Of a stretch of 64,000 nucleotides of DNA, positions 19,636 to 27,894 are shown piece after piece. Under the pieces are notes generated by a model. It worked only from the letters and a program-made list of their open reading frames with translations, made no database searches and was not told where the DNA came from. The position numbers were made by a program, and so were the translations under genes. Every line of letters begins with the position of its first letter. Position 1 is the first letter of the stretch. The DNA is from CAVVYA01 sp963752345. Lineage in GTDB: Bacteria > Pseudomonadota > Alphaproteobacteria > SMXQ01. The stretch covers positions 1-64,000 of the forward strand of contig CAVVYA010000008.1 in NCBI GenBank assembly GCA_963752345.1, given 5' to 3'.

Positions 19636-21975
19636 GTGAGGTGCAAGGAGTTGTCTCGCTATAAAACTTACCTATTGGGCTTTGTGTCCCTTGCTTCCAG
19701 TTGTGGCGTCTTTTTCTTTGTCGATCTTCGGGAAGTCGTCACCGCGCTGACACAGACGTCATTATCCGTGCTGCTGATTTCCGCGCTATTGCTAATAATG
19801 ACCAATATCCTGGCCTTTTTTCGGTTTGGTGTCGTCCTCCGATCTTTCGGATTCCGCCCAGGATGGCGAACGCTCTTTTTGGCATTCTCGATCGGGCAAA
19901 TTTCTAACCACTTTTTGCTCAATATTCTTGGTCAGAGCCTGACACGAGCCATGGTGTTGGCGCGTGGCGGCGTGCCATTTGGCGCTGCCGTTACGGCAAC
20001 AATTTTCGAACGGGTACTAGCGGCCGGGCTACTATTCGGATTCAGCATTGTCGGCCTCGTCTATTTGCTACAAGAAATCGGGTTCGATGTTCAAAAAGGA
20101 GGTGCATACCTCATCTGGATGATCGGCAGCATGTTGGCTGTTGGGATAGTCGTAATTTTCTCGGTATTGCGGGATGAGGTTCGGCAGATCAGAACGGACT
20201 GGGTTGGTCGCTCGCTTTGCCCAATCGGCCTAACAATCTTGTCTCACGCAGCGATGCTCGCCGCTTATACGGTGATTCTCGTCGAGTTGCATCCAGAGCG
20301 CATGTCCCTTGCCATTGTGGCAGCGCTGACGATCGTGATGTTCACCTCGAGCCTCCCAATCAGCTTTTCTGGATGGGGTGTTCGAGAGCTTAGTGCGGCA
20401 ACAGCGTTGAGTTTGGTTGGGGTGCCCTCCAGCCTGGCAGTAGCTGCAGCGTTTTCTGTCGGATTACTTACGATTGTCATCATGGCGCTCTTTGCCATTG
20501 TGAGTTTTGTCGTGATCCGCAAGGCTCCGGCGGTCAAGGTGCAGACCAAACAGTCCGCACCTATGCCCGCGAGTGCATGGGATTTCGCGCTTATCAAAAT
20601 TTGTGCGCTGTTCTGTGCCGTTTTCGTTTTCTTCCAAATTCGTGTTCCGCTTCCGACGCACAATCTGAGCGTAAACGTCGCTGACGTGGCTGCGATAACT
20701 GGTGGTGCCCTTATAGCACTCCTGCTGATAACGAAACGGCTGCCATTTCCTTTGCCTCGATACGCCGCAGCGTGTCTGCTGGGCATATCATTGCTGGTCG
20801 TCGGTGGCCTGGTGGTCGCCTACTTCAACAATATTCTGGGGAGCTGGGCTCTCATCAACCGAGGCGTGGGCTGGCTTATTCTTCTGTCTTATGTCGCTGT
20901 TGCGGCCGGCCTTGTGGCCACGTCAGGGGAACATGGCCGCGCGATGATGATGCGAGCGGCCGCCGTCGCTGCAGTGGCTGTGTGCCTTCTTCAGCTCGGC
21001 AGACTAATGATCGGTGTGGCGTTTGCTATACCGACAGACGTATTCATGATTCCGCTGCAAGGTTATGTGGACAATCAGAACGCCTTCTCTCTCCAGTTAG
21101 CCATGGTCGCCATTCTGTTGGTGGTTGGCGTGCAAAACGGCACCTTTCACAACAGGGCCATGTTCGTATTTGCATTCATAGTTATAGGACTGACGATCTA
21201 CTACACGAGATCGAGGACCGGCTTGATCCTGTTTGCCGGCATCGCAGTGTGGATGTACAGCTTGACCTTTATCCGGACAGTAAAGGGGAGGAGCGCACGC
21301 CGTAGCCTGCGTTTAGGCGCAATGGCTGTCAGCGCCGCAATGGTTGCGGCTTTTTCCCTGCCCTATCTGATCGCGTACGGCTGGGCCAGTCTGACGAACG
21401 CTAGCCCGGACGCGCTGCTCAGCTCTTTAACCCGGACGGACGCCTTAGGGCTGCGCATTATGCATGCAGAGTCGGAGGCTGAACGTTGGAGGACCATCGC
21501 GGATGGATGGCACATCTTCCTGGATCATCCGGTCTTTGGATCCGGTTTGGGTGGATACATGGAGCAGCGTCTATCGTTGGGTCGGGAAGGAGATGTTATC
21601 CATTCTGTGCCAGTGTGGCTCTTGGCCGAAACGGGTGTGGTCGGCACTGCACTCATCATCTTTCTCGCATGGACAATCATGCGCGAAGGCTGGAGGTTGA
21701 GGTCTTTTTCGACGACCTCGCCATATGGATGGGGGCTGCTGGCAGCGATGGCCGTAATGACTGCCGGTGGTCTAGTCCATGACTTCTTTTACCAGAGGAT
21801 TTTCTGGTTCCTGTTTGGGATCATGGCCGTTCCGCTGGTTGATAACGCAGACGGACAACCCACCGGCAAGAGCTACCGTGCTGAGCCACCAGCTCTGCCA
21901 TGCGCCATAGCTCAACCCGGCGATCACGAGCCCAGCAATGCTTTGAGCCGCAAGGAGGGCGCGGTCCCATCGTGA
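19636..21975 (+). CDS. Fusion of flippase-like (LPG synthase TM/UPF0104) and O-antigen ligase-like domains
   Basis: A polytopic inner-membrane protein of about 779 residues. Residues 1-310 resemble the lysylphosphatidylglycerol-synthase TM/UPF0104 family: FERVLAAGLLFGF and SFSGWGVRELSA are its hallmark segments. After a short linker (about 310-330), residues 330-755 resemble O-antigen ligases/polymerases: GYVDNQNAFSLQLAMVAI, YYTRSRTGLILF, and HSVPVWLLAETGVVG in the Wzy_C region. It could couple lipid-linked sugar movement with polymer ligation. The start is uncertain: GTG at 19636 is used here; TTG at 19651 lies right behind AAGGAG. The last 68 codons overlap the convergent second ligase gene. 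Confidence 0.75.
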   Translation: MRCKELSRYKTYLLGFVSLASSCGVFFFVDLREVVTALTQTSLSVLLISALLLIMTNILAFFRFGVVLRSFGFRPGWRTLFLAFSIGQISNHFLLNILGQSLTRAMVLARGGVPFGAAVTATIFERVLAAGLLFGFSIVGLVYLLQEIGFDVQKGGAYLIWMIGSMLAVGIVVIFSVLRDEVRQIRTDWVGRSLCPIGLTILSHAAMLAAYTVILVELHPERMSLAIVAALTIVMFTSSLPISFSGWGVRELSAATALSLVGVPSSLAVAAAFSVGLLTIVIMALFAIVSFVVIRKAPAVKVQTKQSAPMPASAWDFALIKICALFCAVFVFFQIRVPLPTHNLSVNVADVAAITGGALIALLLITKRLPFPLPRYAAACLLGISLLVVGGLVVAYFNNILGSWALINRGVGWLILLSYVAVAAGLVATSGEHGRAMMMRAAAVAAVAVCLLQLGRLMIGVAFAIPTDVFMIPLQGYVDNQNAFSLQLAMVAILLVVGVQNGTFHNRAMFVFAFIVIGLTIYYTRSRTGLILFAGIAVWMYSLTFIRTVKGRSARRSLRLGAMAVSAAMVAAFSLPYLIAYGWASLTNASPDALLSSLTRTDALGLRIMHAESEAERWRTIADGWHIFLDHPVFGSGLGGYMEQRLSLGREGDVIHSVPVWLLAETGVVGTALIIFLAWTIMREGWRLRSFSTTSPYGWGLLAAMAVMTAGGLVHDFFYQRIFWFLFGIMAVPLVDNADGQPTGKSYRAEPPALPCAIAQPGDHEPSNALSRKEGAVPS

Positions 21976-23046
21976 TGTAGGTGAGGTGGCAATTGCCCAG
22001 AATACCCAGAGGATGGCCGCCGATCCGAGTGCTGCACCGATGAACCCGAGTTCAAGCCACAACTGCAGTGCCAGGTTGTGCGGATGCAGGGGCAGCAACT
22101 CTCCCACATGATAGCAAGGGGCCTGACATCTTTTGGTGTGTAGCGTGGTCAAATCCTTCCCGCCCGGCATTACGCGGGCCGATGCAAGTCCCCAGCCAAA
22201 AACTGGCCGTTCGATGATTTTCCCGGCGGTGAATTGCCAGATGATGAGACGGTGCTGCGCCGAAATTGTGTCATTGCGCTGGCTGACCGTCTCTACAAGT
22301 TCCGTAGTGATCCATGAGTGAGCGATGAATGGAGCAGCCATAACTCCGACCACACCTGTAATGCCGATAAACTTTACAAATCCGCGTGATCCCGTGATTG
22401 CGACTGTGAAAACCGCAAGGGCCACGACGACGGCCAACTGCATAGATGACCCGAAGGAGCAAAAAACAACAGCGGCCGCCGAACCAGCTAAGACCATGCA
22501 GAGGAACGGATGCGACGTCCTGAAGGCCATGATGGCCACGGGCGTCAGCATGATGAGAACCGCTAGACCGCGGTTAAATGTCGAGTAAATGGCCTCCGGT
22601 TCATTGGGTCTCGCCCTGAAAAGGGTGTGGATGGGGGCGTTGAACGTTGTCTCAATCGCATAGATCGCTAGCGCGACCACGAGGCCAACGAGAAGCGCTT
22701 TGGCAAGGGGGCGGCTATCCGCGGAAGAGCTGGATGCGAAAATGATGATGGTGCACAGCAGGACGCCCGACAATTGCCCGATCGCGAGAAGAGCCCCTTT
22801 TGGATTCAACGTCCACGCCAGGCTCGCTGCGCACCAAATTAGGAGACAGCCCGCGACAATGAAGAATGGGGAAGCAAGTCGAATCGGCCGGTTGTTCCTT
22901 ATCTGGCTGAAGGCCAGGATTGCAGCCGTGAGGGCGAGCAACGGAGCCATACCCAATGGTGCGTAAGCGGCTAGAGGGGGAGCAATGCATGCTGCAGAAC
23001 TGAGGGCGATTGTGGGAAGCGGTTTGGAAGAGTGAGCGACTGCCAT
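21772..23046 (-). CDS. O-antigen ligase/polymerase-like membrane protein
   Basis: 424 residues with about ten hydrophobic segments. The large periplasmic loop and following helix show the Wzy_C pattern: NDTISAQHRLIIWQFTAG, ERPVFGWGLASAR, and later HPHNLALQLWLELGFIGAAL with the conserved His-x-x-Leu and Glu. It probably joins O-antigen or capsule chains to each other or to a lipid acceptor. It is convergent with the flippase-ligase fusion and their reading frames overlap by 204 bases; the membrane-coding parts of both meet near 21,840. No frameshift. GC content is lower than in the flanking core genes. Confidence 0.8.
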   Translation of the reverse strand: MAVAHSSKPLPTIALSSAACIAPPLAAYAPLGMAPLLALTAAILAFSQIRNNRPIRLASPFFIVAGCLLIWCAASLAWTLNPKGALLAIGQLSGVLLCTIIIFASSSSADSRPLAKALLVGLVVALAIYAIETTFNAPIHTLFRARPNEPEAIYSTFNRGLAVLIMLTPVAIMAFRTSHPFLCMVLAGSAAAVVFCSFGSSMQLAVVVALAVFTVAITGSRGFVKFIGITGVVGVMAAPFIAHSWITTELVETVSQRNDTISAQHRLIIWQFTAGKIIERPVFGWGLASARVMPGGKDLTTLHTKRCQAPCYHVGELLPLHPHNLALQLWLELGFIGAALGSAAILWVFWAIATSPTSRWDRALLAAQSIAGLVIAGLSYGAWQSWWLSTVALAGGLSVCVINQRNGHDPKQEPENPLVKEVMD

Positions 23047-23499
23047 GTTGCCAGACTTTATTGTTGATTATGAGATCACGTCTCGCGCGAGCCTGGTGAA
23101 AACGAGATCCAAACCTGGTCGGAATGTGACCTTGCCTCAATGGTCAAGCGACGGTCCAGTCGCTTTGCGGGGAAATGGCGCTAGTCCTTCGACAAAAATC
23201 GATACCTCTACCAATTCGCGCGGCCACGCACCCAGCCTAAATTCGTCGTAATGATACTACGTATCTCCTATAGCGCTTGCACAGTGGGTGCGGAGGGAGA
23301 GCGGAATTCCCGGCGATTGACGCTCCAGCGCCCCTGGAGATGCGCAGCCAGGCCGGCTTTGGCCAGCAGTTGACGCGGTTACAGACGGTGTAGGGCCGGA
23401 GCGTTCCGGCGGTCACGCCACGGTGATGGCGCGCGGCGTTAGCCAATCATGGCAGCGCAACATTCAGAGTAAGTTTAGATCGCCGCCGATATTCACATG
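23047..23499. other. Intergenic region upstream of the regulatory module
   Basis: No convincing reading frame, RNA gene or repeat was seen. It separates the divergent ligase gene from the operator-promoter of the winged-helix regulator, and its right end (23491-23507) carries extra ATTCAC half-sites of the operator motif. Confidence 0.5.
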
Positions 23500-23518
23500 A
23501 AATTCACGTTGTGAATTT
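23500..23518. promoter_or_regulatory. Operator-like palindrome, upstream copy
   Basis: AAATTCAC-GTT-GTGAATTT is a perfect inverted repeat with 8-bp arms and a 3-base spacer. It ends three bases before the predicted -35 box of the winged-helix regulator gene. An additional ATTCAC half-site lies at 23491-23496. Shares TTCAC-N3-GTGAA with the copy at 23599. Confidence 0.7.
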
Positions 23519-23521
23519 TGC

Positions 23522-23550
23522 TTGACGGTGGCTGGCAGCTGGAATATCTA
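23522..23550 (+). promoter_or_regulatory. Predicted sigma70-like promoter
   Basis: TTGACG at 23522-23527 and TATCTA at 23545-23550 are separated by 17 bases. The promoter lies between two copies of the same palindrome, immediately after the upstream one, and points to the winged-helix regulator and the downstream polysaccharide genes. Confidence 0.5.
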
Positions 23551-23598
23551 AGGCCTGTCCTGATAGGACTATCAATGACTTATGAGCAGCCAAATTCG

Positions 23599-23611
23599 TT
23601 CACGTCGTGAA
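23599..23611. promoter_or_regulatory. Operator-like palindrome, downstream copy
   Basis: TTCAC-GTC-GTGAA, the same core as the copy at 23500 with centres 96 bases apart. It lies about 50 bases past the -10 box and 38 bases before the chosen start of the regulator gene. A GTG at 23607 is part of the palindrome, which argues against that codon as the start. Confidence 0.65.
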
Positions 23612-23648
23612 TTTCGCCGCCTTTAAAATGTCAAGCCGAGCTGGATTG

Positions 23649-24293
23649 ATGACGACACCACTCAAGCCGAGGGTCAAGGCTGAGCTTGAGCTCCTTTCCG
23701 CCCTGGAAAGGGGCGATGTGGTGACGCAAATCACCCTTTCTAAGCGCATCGGTGTCGCTGTTGGGCTTATTAATGCGCTGCTCAAGCGCGCGATGCTCAA
23801 GGGTTATGTAAAAGCCAAAGCTGCGCCCTATAAGCGCTATGCCTATTATCTGACACCCAAAGGTTTTGCCGAGAAGAGTCGCCTAGTCGCCGAATATCTC
23901 GAGGTGTCGCTTGAGTTCTTTCGTCAGGCTCGGCGCGAATACGAGGATGTTTTCATGCGGGCGCAGAAATGCGGGATGCGTCGCGTGATCCTGGTAGGTG
24001 GCGGCGATTTGGCCGAAATCGCGGTCATAGCGGCGCAAACTGTGGAATTCGAGCTTGCGGCCATCCTCGACCCCGAAACAAACCGGAGTCATCTCCACGG
24101 CGTGCCTGTGGTGCGATCGACCGCCGAATTCGGTTTCGTTGATGGCCTGGTGATCACTGACTCCCGTGCTCCTCAGGAGAGTTATACGCGGATGCGAGCG
24201 TTGCTTCCGGGCACCGCTGTGTTGGCGCCGCCGTTGCTTAAGATTACAGCGGATGAAAGTGGCGCTTTGCTCGGCGCCGTGAGGACGTCATGA
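23649..24293 (+). CDS. Winged-helix transcriptional regulator with Rossmann-like C-terminal domain
   Basis: About 214 residues. Residues 5-85 form a MarR/GntR-like winged helix (KAELELLSALERGDVVTQIT, SKRIGVAVGLINALLKRAM, then a YYLTPKG wing). After a helical linker, the C-terminal half starts RRVILVGGGDLAEIAVIAA, a nucleotide-binding fold like the N-terminal domain of PglD-type sugar enzymes, continuing GVPVVRS and GLVITDS. It may sense a nucleotide sugar or CoA compound. Start ATG at 23649 is chosen because the GTG at 23607 falls in the operator; ATG 23628 is also possible. Its stop overlaps the antiterminator start (ATGA). Autoregulation through the two palindromes is likely. Confidence 0.75.
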   Translation: MTTPLKPRVKAELELLSALERGDVVTQITLSKRIGVAVGLINALLKRAMLKGYVKAKAAPYKRYAYYLTPKGFAEKSRLVAEYLEVSLEFFRQARREYEDVFMRAQKCGMRRVILVGGGDLAEIAVIAAQTVEFELAAILDPETNRSHLHGVPVVRSTAEFGFVDGLVITDSRAPQESYTRMRALLPGTAVLAPPLLKITADESGALLGAVRTS

Positions 24294-24791
24294 GCGGCTG
24301 GTATGTGGCGAGCTCTCTTCCCCATCAGGAAGCTCGAGCGGAGATCAATCTACGCCGGCAAGGCTACAAGACCTGGTTGCCTCAATACCGCCGCTCGCGC
24401 CGACATGCGCGCCGTATCGATACGATCCTTGCACCGCTTTTCCCAGGATATCTCTTCATCCATTTGGATCCAGACCACGATGCCTGGTTGTCGATCAACG
24501 GGACTTACGGCGTGCGTCGGATCATCTGCCAAAACGATCGGCCGGCGCGTCTACCGGACGATTTCATCGAAGCGCTCCACGGCACACTTGACCAGCAAGG
24601 GCTTGTTGGCATTCCCGAACGATGGCTGCAGCCGGGCGTGAGAAGTCCGTGTGCTAAGCGGTCCATTCGTAGATCACCTTGGCACGCTGGTCAGTCTCGC
24701 CTCCCGTGACCGTGTTGCGCTGTTACTCAATGTCGTGGGCCGAGATGTGTCGGCCCTCATGCCACGGCGAGCGGTGGCGCCGGCCATCTAA
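24290..24791 (+). CDS. NusG/RfaH-like transcription antiterminator, frameshift near 24645
   Basis: A specialised NusG paralogue of about 166 residues that should ride RNA polymerase and keep a long operon transcribed. The NGN domain is clear: WYVASSLPHQEARAEINLRR, APLFPGYLFIHLD and GVRRIICQNDRPARLPDD. The KOW domain is in another frame: VRVLSGPFVDHLGTLVSL, then RVALLLNVVGRDVSALMP. An extra A after GTG near 24641 accounts for the shift. Unlike housekeeping nusG, it is not near secE or ribosomal genes but inside a polysaccharide locus, overlapping the winged-helix regulator by four bases, and an ops-like site follows 58 bases downstream. Confidence 0.85.
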
Positions 24792-24822
24792 TCGTGGCGC
24801 GCTGTGTTGCGTTGAGGCCAAC

Positions 24823-24844
24823 GGGTGAAATGCTCTTTTCACCC
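24823..24844 (+). promoter_or_regulatory. Leader hairpin upstream of ops-like site
   Basis: GGGTGAAA and TTTCACCC form a perfect 8-bp stem with the 6-base loop TGCTCT. No T-run follows, so it is not a standard terminator. It lies four bases before the ops-like element, reminiscent of the inverted repeat in enterobacterial JUMPstart leaders. Confidence 0.55.
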
Positions 24845-24848
24845 GAAG

Positions 24849-24860
24849 TGCGGTAGCGTG
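24849..24860 (+). promoter_or_regulatory. ops (JUMPstart) element-like sequence
   Basis: TGCGGTAGCGTG matches the Enterobacteria ops consensus GGCGGTAGCGTG at 11 of 12 positions. In E. coli, ops pauses RNA polymerase and recruits RfaH. Here it lies between an RfaH-like gene and the first sugar-biosynthesis gene of a long operon, the expected position for function. Confidence 0.7.
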
Positions 24861-24905
24861 GCTGAAGCAACTCGCTCCGAGCGAACTTGAATAAAGTTGG
24901 TGTCT

Positions 24906-25490
24906 ATGGATCACGTTACTACGTTCTTTGACCAAGCTGCGCAGATATGCGCCATCATCGATCGCGGCGCAGTCGAACGAATGGCACGGGGATTACGCGA
25001 TATTCGTGAAGGAGGGGGGCGTCTTTTCATCCTCGGGGTCGGCGGCAGCGCCGGCAACGCGAGCCATGCGGTCAACGACTTCCGCAAGCTGTGCGGAATC
25101 GAGTCCTACGCGCCGACCGATAATGTGCCGGAGCTGACGGCGCGCACCAACGACGAGGGCTGGGACACGGTTTTCGCCGGCTGGCTCAAGACGAGCCGGA
25201 TCAATGCCAAGGATGGCGTGCTGGTGTTCTCGGTCGGCGGCGGCAATGCCGAGCACAAGGTCAGCATGAACCTGATCCACGGCCTCAAGGTCGCCAAGGA
25301 GAACAGCGCGCGGGTGTTCGGTGTGGTCGGTCGCGACGGCGGCTACACCGCCACGGTCGCCGATGTCGTCGTCATTGTGCCGACCGTCGACGAGTCCCTG
25401 GTGACGCCGCACGCCGAGGCCTTCCAGGCGGTCGTCTGGCACTGCCTGGTGTCCCATCCGGTTCTGCAGGTCCAGCGCACCAAGTGGTAG
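24906..25490 (+). CDS. SIS-domain sugar-phosphate isomerase, GmhA-like
   Basis: Likely a sedoheptulose-7-phosphate isomerase, the first step to nucleotide-activated heptoses. 194 residues. After an N-terminal helix, GGGRLFILGVGGSAGNASHA is the SIS phosphate-binding loop with the GSxxNxSH pattern of GmhA, and VLVFSVGGGNAEH is the second strand-loop. GmhA-type C-terminal HAEAFQAVVWHCLVSHP follows. The ATG at 24906 follows a leader with hairpin and ops-like site. The downstream phosphatase overlaps its stop by seven bases. No frameshift. Confidence 0.8.
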   Translation: MDHVTTFFDQAAQICAIIDRGAVERMARGLRDIREGGGRLFILGVGGSAGNASHAVNDFRKLCGIESYAPTDNVPELTARTNDEGWDTVFAGWLKTSRINAKDGVLVFSVGGGNAEHKVSMNLIHGLKVAKENSARVFGVVGRDGGYTATVADVVVIVPTVDESLVTPHAEAFQAVVWHCLVSHPVLQVQRTKW

Positions 25491-26101
25491 CAACGGTGGC
25501 CACGACCCGCCAGTCGGACGGCGCGCAGGGCGCGCGCCGCGCTGTGCTGCTCGATCGCGACGGCGTGCTCACCCGGCCGGCGTTTCGCGATGGGCGGTCC
25601 TTCGCGCCGAGACGGCTCGAGGATTTCGCGCTCTATCCCGACGCGGCGGATGCGGTGGCGGCGCTCAAGCGCGCGGGCTTCGTCGTGATCGTGGTGACCA
25701 ATCAGCCGGACGTCGGCGCCGGTCTGGTTGAGCGCGCGGTGGTCGAGGCGATGCACGAGCGCCTGCGGGGCGAAACCCAAATCGACGACGTGGAAGTCTG
25801 CTATGAGACGCGCGCGCAGGCGACGGTGCGCCGCAAGCCGGGCGCCGGCATGCTGTTCGATGCCGCGCGGAAGTGGAGCATCGATCTTCCGGCCAGCTAC
25901 ATGGTCGGCGACCGCGACGGCGATATTCAGGCCGGTATGACGGCCAGCTGCACGACGATCTTCATCGACCGGGGCTACGAGGCCGAAGCCAAGCCGAGCG
26001 CGCAGGCTGCCACGGTCACATCGCTCGAAGAGGCGGTAGGCTGGATTCTCCAGCGCGAGCGCTCCATGGCCCTCAACGAATTGCAAAGGCAGCGGACATG
26101 A
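25484..26101 (+). CDS. HAD-superfamily phosphatase, GmhB-like
   Basis: Likely removes the C7 phosphate from a heptose 1,7-bisphosphate or similar intermediate. 205 residues. AVLLDRDGVLTRP is motif I with nucleophile and acid-base aspartates, IVVTNQPDVGAG is motif II, RRKPGAGMLFDAA holds the motif III lysine and MVGDRDGDIQAG is motif IV. The order and the short cap fit histidinol-phosphatase/GmhB (HAD-IIIA) proteins. It starts at GTG 25484 inside the end of the isomerase gene and ends in an ATGA overlap with the aldolase gene. Confidence 0.8.
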   Translation: MVATVATTRQSDGAQGARRAVLLDRDGVLTRPAFRDGRSFAPRRLEDFALYPDAADAVAALKRAGFVVIVVTNQPDVGAGLVERAVVEAMHERLRGETQIDDVEVCYETRAQATVRRKPGAGMLFDAARKWSIDLPASYMVGDRDGDIQAGMTASCTTIFIDRGYEAEAKPSAQAATVTSLEEAVGWILQRERSMALNELQRQRT

Positions 26102-26840
26102 CGAGACTGACAGATCTGCGAAGTCAAGATTTTCGCCGACGGCGCGGATATGGAGGGCATCCTGGAGATGGCCGCCAACCCGCTGATCAAGGGCTTCACC
26201 ACCAACCCGACCTTGATGCGCAAGGCCGGCATCAGCGACTACGAGGCGTTCGGCCGCGAGGTGCTCGCCAAGGTGCCCGATCGCCCGGTCTCGTTCGAGG
26301 TGTTCGCCGACGATTTCGCCGAGATGGAGCGGCAGGCGCTGCGAGATCGCCTCGTGGGGCAAGAACGTCAACGTCAAGATCCCGGTCACCAACACCAAGC
26401 GGCGAGTTCGCGGCGCCGCTGATTCGCGCGTCTGTCGCGCCGCGGGCGTCGAAGGTGAACGTCACCGCGATCATGACGCTGGATCAGGTCCGCGCGGTCG
26501 CCGACGCGCTTGCGCCCGACGCGCCGGCCATCGTCTCGGTGTTCGCCGGCCGCATCGCCGATACCGGCGTCGACCCGGTGCCGCTCATGATCGAAGCGCG
26601 TGAAGATCCTGAAGCCGGCAGCCGAAGGCCGAGCTGATCTGGGCGAGCCCGCGCGAGCTGCTCAACATCTTCCAGGCCGACGCGATCGGCTGCCACATCA
26701 TCACGGCGACCAACGACATGCTCGCCAAGCTGTCGCTGGTCGGCAAGGACCTCGACGACTACTCGCTCGAAACCGTCGAGATGTTCTACAAGGACGCCAA
26801 GGCCGCCGGCTACACCATCGCCGTGCCCGCCGCCGCCTGA
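26098..26840 (+). CDS. Transaldolase / fructose-6-phosphate aldolase-like protein, frameshifted
   Basis: Schiff-base aldolase family, about 240 residues, probably making or rearranging a C7 (or other) sugar phosphate. KIFADGADMEGILEMAANPL, FTTNPTLMRKAGI and VKIPVTNT with the Schiff-base lysine are characteristic, followed by VNVTAIMTLDQVRAVADAL and SVFAGRIADTGVDP. Frame changes near 26125, 26345, 26402, 26440, 26598 and 26625 mark the start of the indel-dense block. Its presence beside GmhA- and GmhB-like genes suggests that the pathway generates its own heptulose phosphate. Confidence 0.8.
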
Positions 26841-26882
26841 ACCGCCACGCTTTTCCGCAAGCCTCAATCGGAAGGACGTTCC

Positions 26883-27894
26883 ATGAAGAACGTGCTTGTC
26901 ACCGGCGGCGCCGGCTATGTCGGCAGCCTGCTCGTGCCGCAGCTGCTCGATCTCGGCTACAAGGTCACGGTCTACGACATCTGTACTTCGGCTCGGATTT
27001 CCTGCCGAAGGGCAATCCGAACTTCAAGCTCGTGCAGGGCGACATCCGCGACACCGCGAAGCTCGCGGAAGCCTTGCAAGGGCGTCGATACGGTCATCAG
27101 CCTGGCCTGCATCTCCAACGACGCGAGCTTCGAGCTCGACGAGAAGCTCAGCACGACCATCAACCTCGATGCCTTCGAGCCGATGGTGATGGCCGCCAAG
27201 GAGGCCGGCGTCAAGCGCTTCGTCTATGCCTCGTCCAGCTCGGTCTACGGCGTCTCCGACAGCCCCGAACGTCACCGAGGAGCATCCGCTCGTGCCGCTG
27301 ACGCTCTACAACAAGTACAAGGGCATGTGCGAGCCGCTGCTGTTCAAGCACCAGTCCGAGGATTTCGTCTGCGTGACGATCCGGCCGGCGACGGTGTGCG
27401 GCTATGCGCCGCGCCAGCGCCTCGACCTGTCGGTCAACATCCTGACCAACCACGCCGTCAACAACGGCAAGATCACCGTGTTCGGCGGCGACGCAGCTGC
27501 GCCCGAACCTGCACATCCAGGACATGTGCGATCTCTACAAGCTGCTGCTCGAGGTCGCCGGCCGAGAAGATCGCCGGCGAGACCTTCAACTGCCGGCTTC
27601 CAGAACATGTCGATCATGGACATCGCGCAGGTGGTCAAGGACGTCGTCGCAGGAGGAGTTCCCCGAGAAGGGCGACATCGAGATCGTCACCACGCCGACG
27701 CGACGACAACCGCTCCTACCACATCAATTCCGACAAGATCCAGCGCGTGCTCGGCTTCAAGCCGAAGCGTCACCGATCGAGGATGCGGTGCGCGATCTGT
27801 GCGCGGCCTTCAAGGCGCGGCAAGCTGCCCGAACAGCATGACCGACGACCGCTACTTCAACGTCAAGACGCTGAAGGCGCTGAAGGCGGCATGA
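26883..27894 (+). CDS. NAD-dependent epimerase/dehydratase (SDR), frameshifted
   Basis: Extended short-chain dehydrogenase acting on a nucleotide sugar, about 330 residues. MKNVLVTGGAGYVGSLLVPQ is the dinucleotide-binding Gly motif, followed by FVYASSSSVYG and a YNKYKGMCE segment with the catalytic Tyr-x-x-x-Lys. The C-terminal half (GETFNCGFQNMSIMDIA, INSDKIQRVLGFKPK) is typical of UDP- and GDP-sugar epimerases. About a dozen single-base indels break it, nearly all insertions. AAGGACGTTCC precedes the ATG. Stop and next start overlap (ATGA). The sugar is unknown. Confidence 0.8.

Noticed and set aside
23607..23648. GTG at 23607 as start of the winged-helix regulator
   Set aside because: The codon is part of the downstream TTCAC-N3-GTGAA palindrome and has no ribosome site; ATG 23649 gives the complete winged helix.
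24823..24844. Hairpin before the ops-like site as a rho-independent terminator
   Set aside because: The stem is followed by GAAGTGCGG rather than a T-run.
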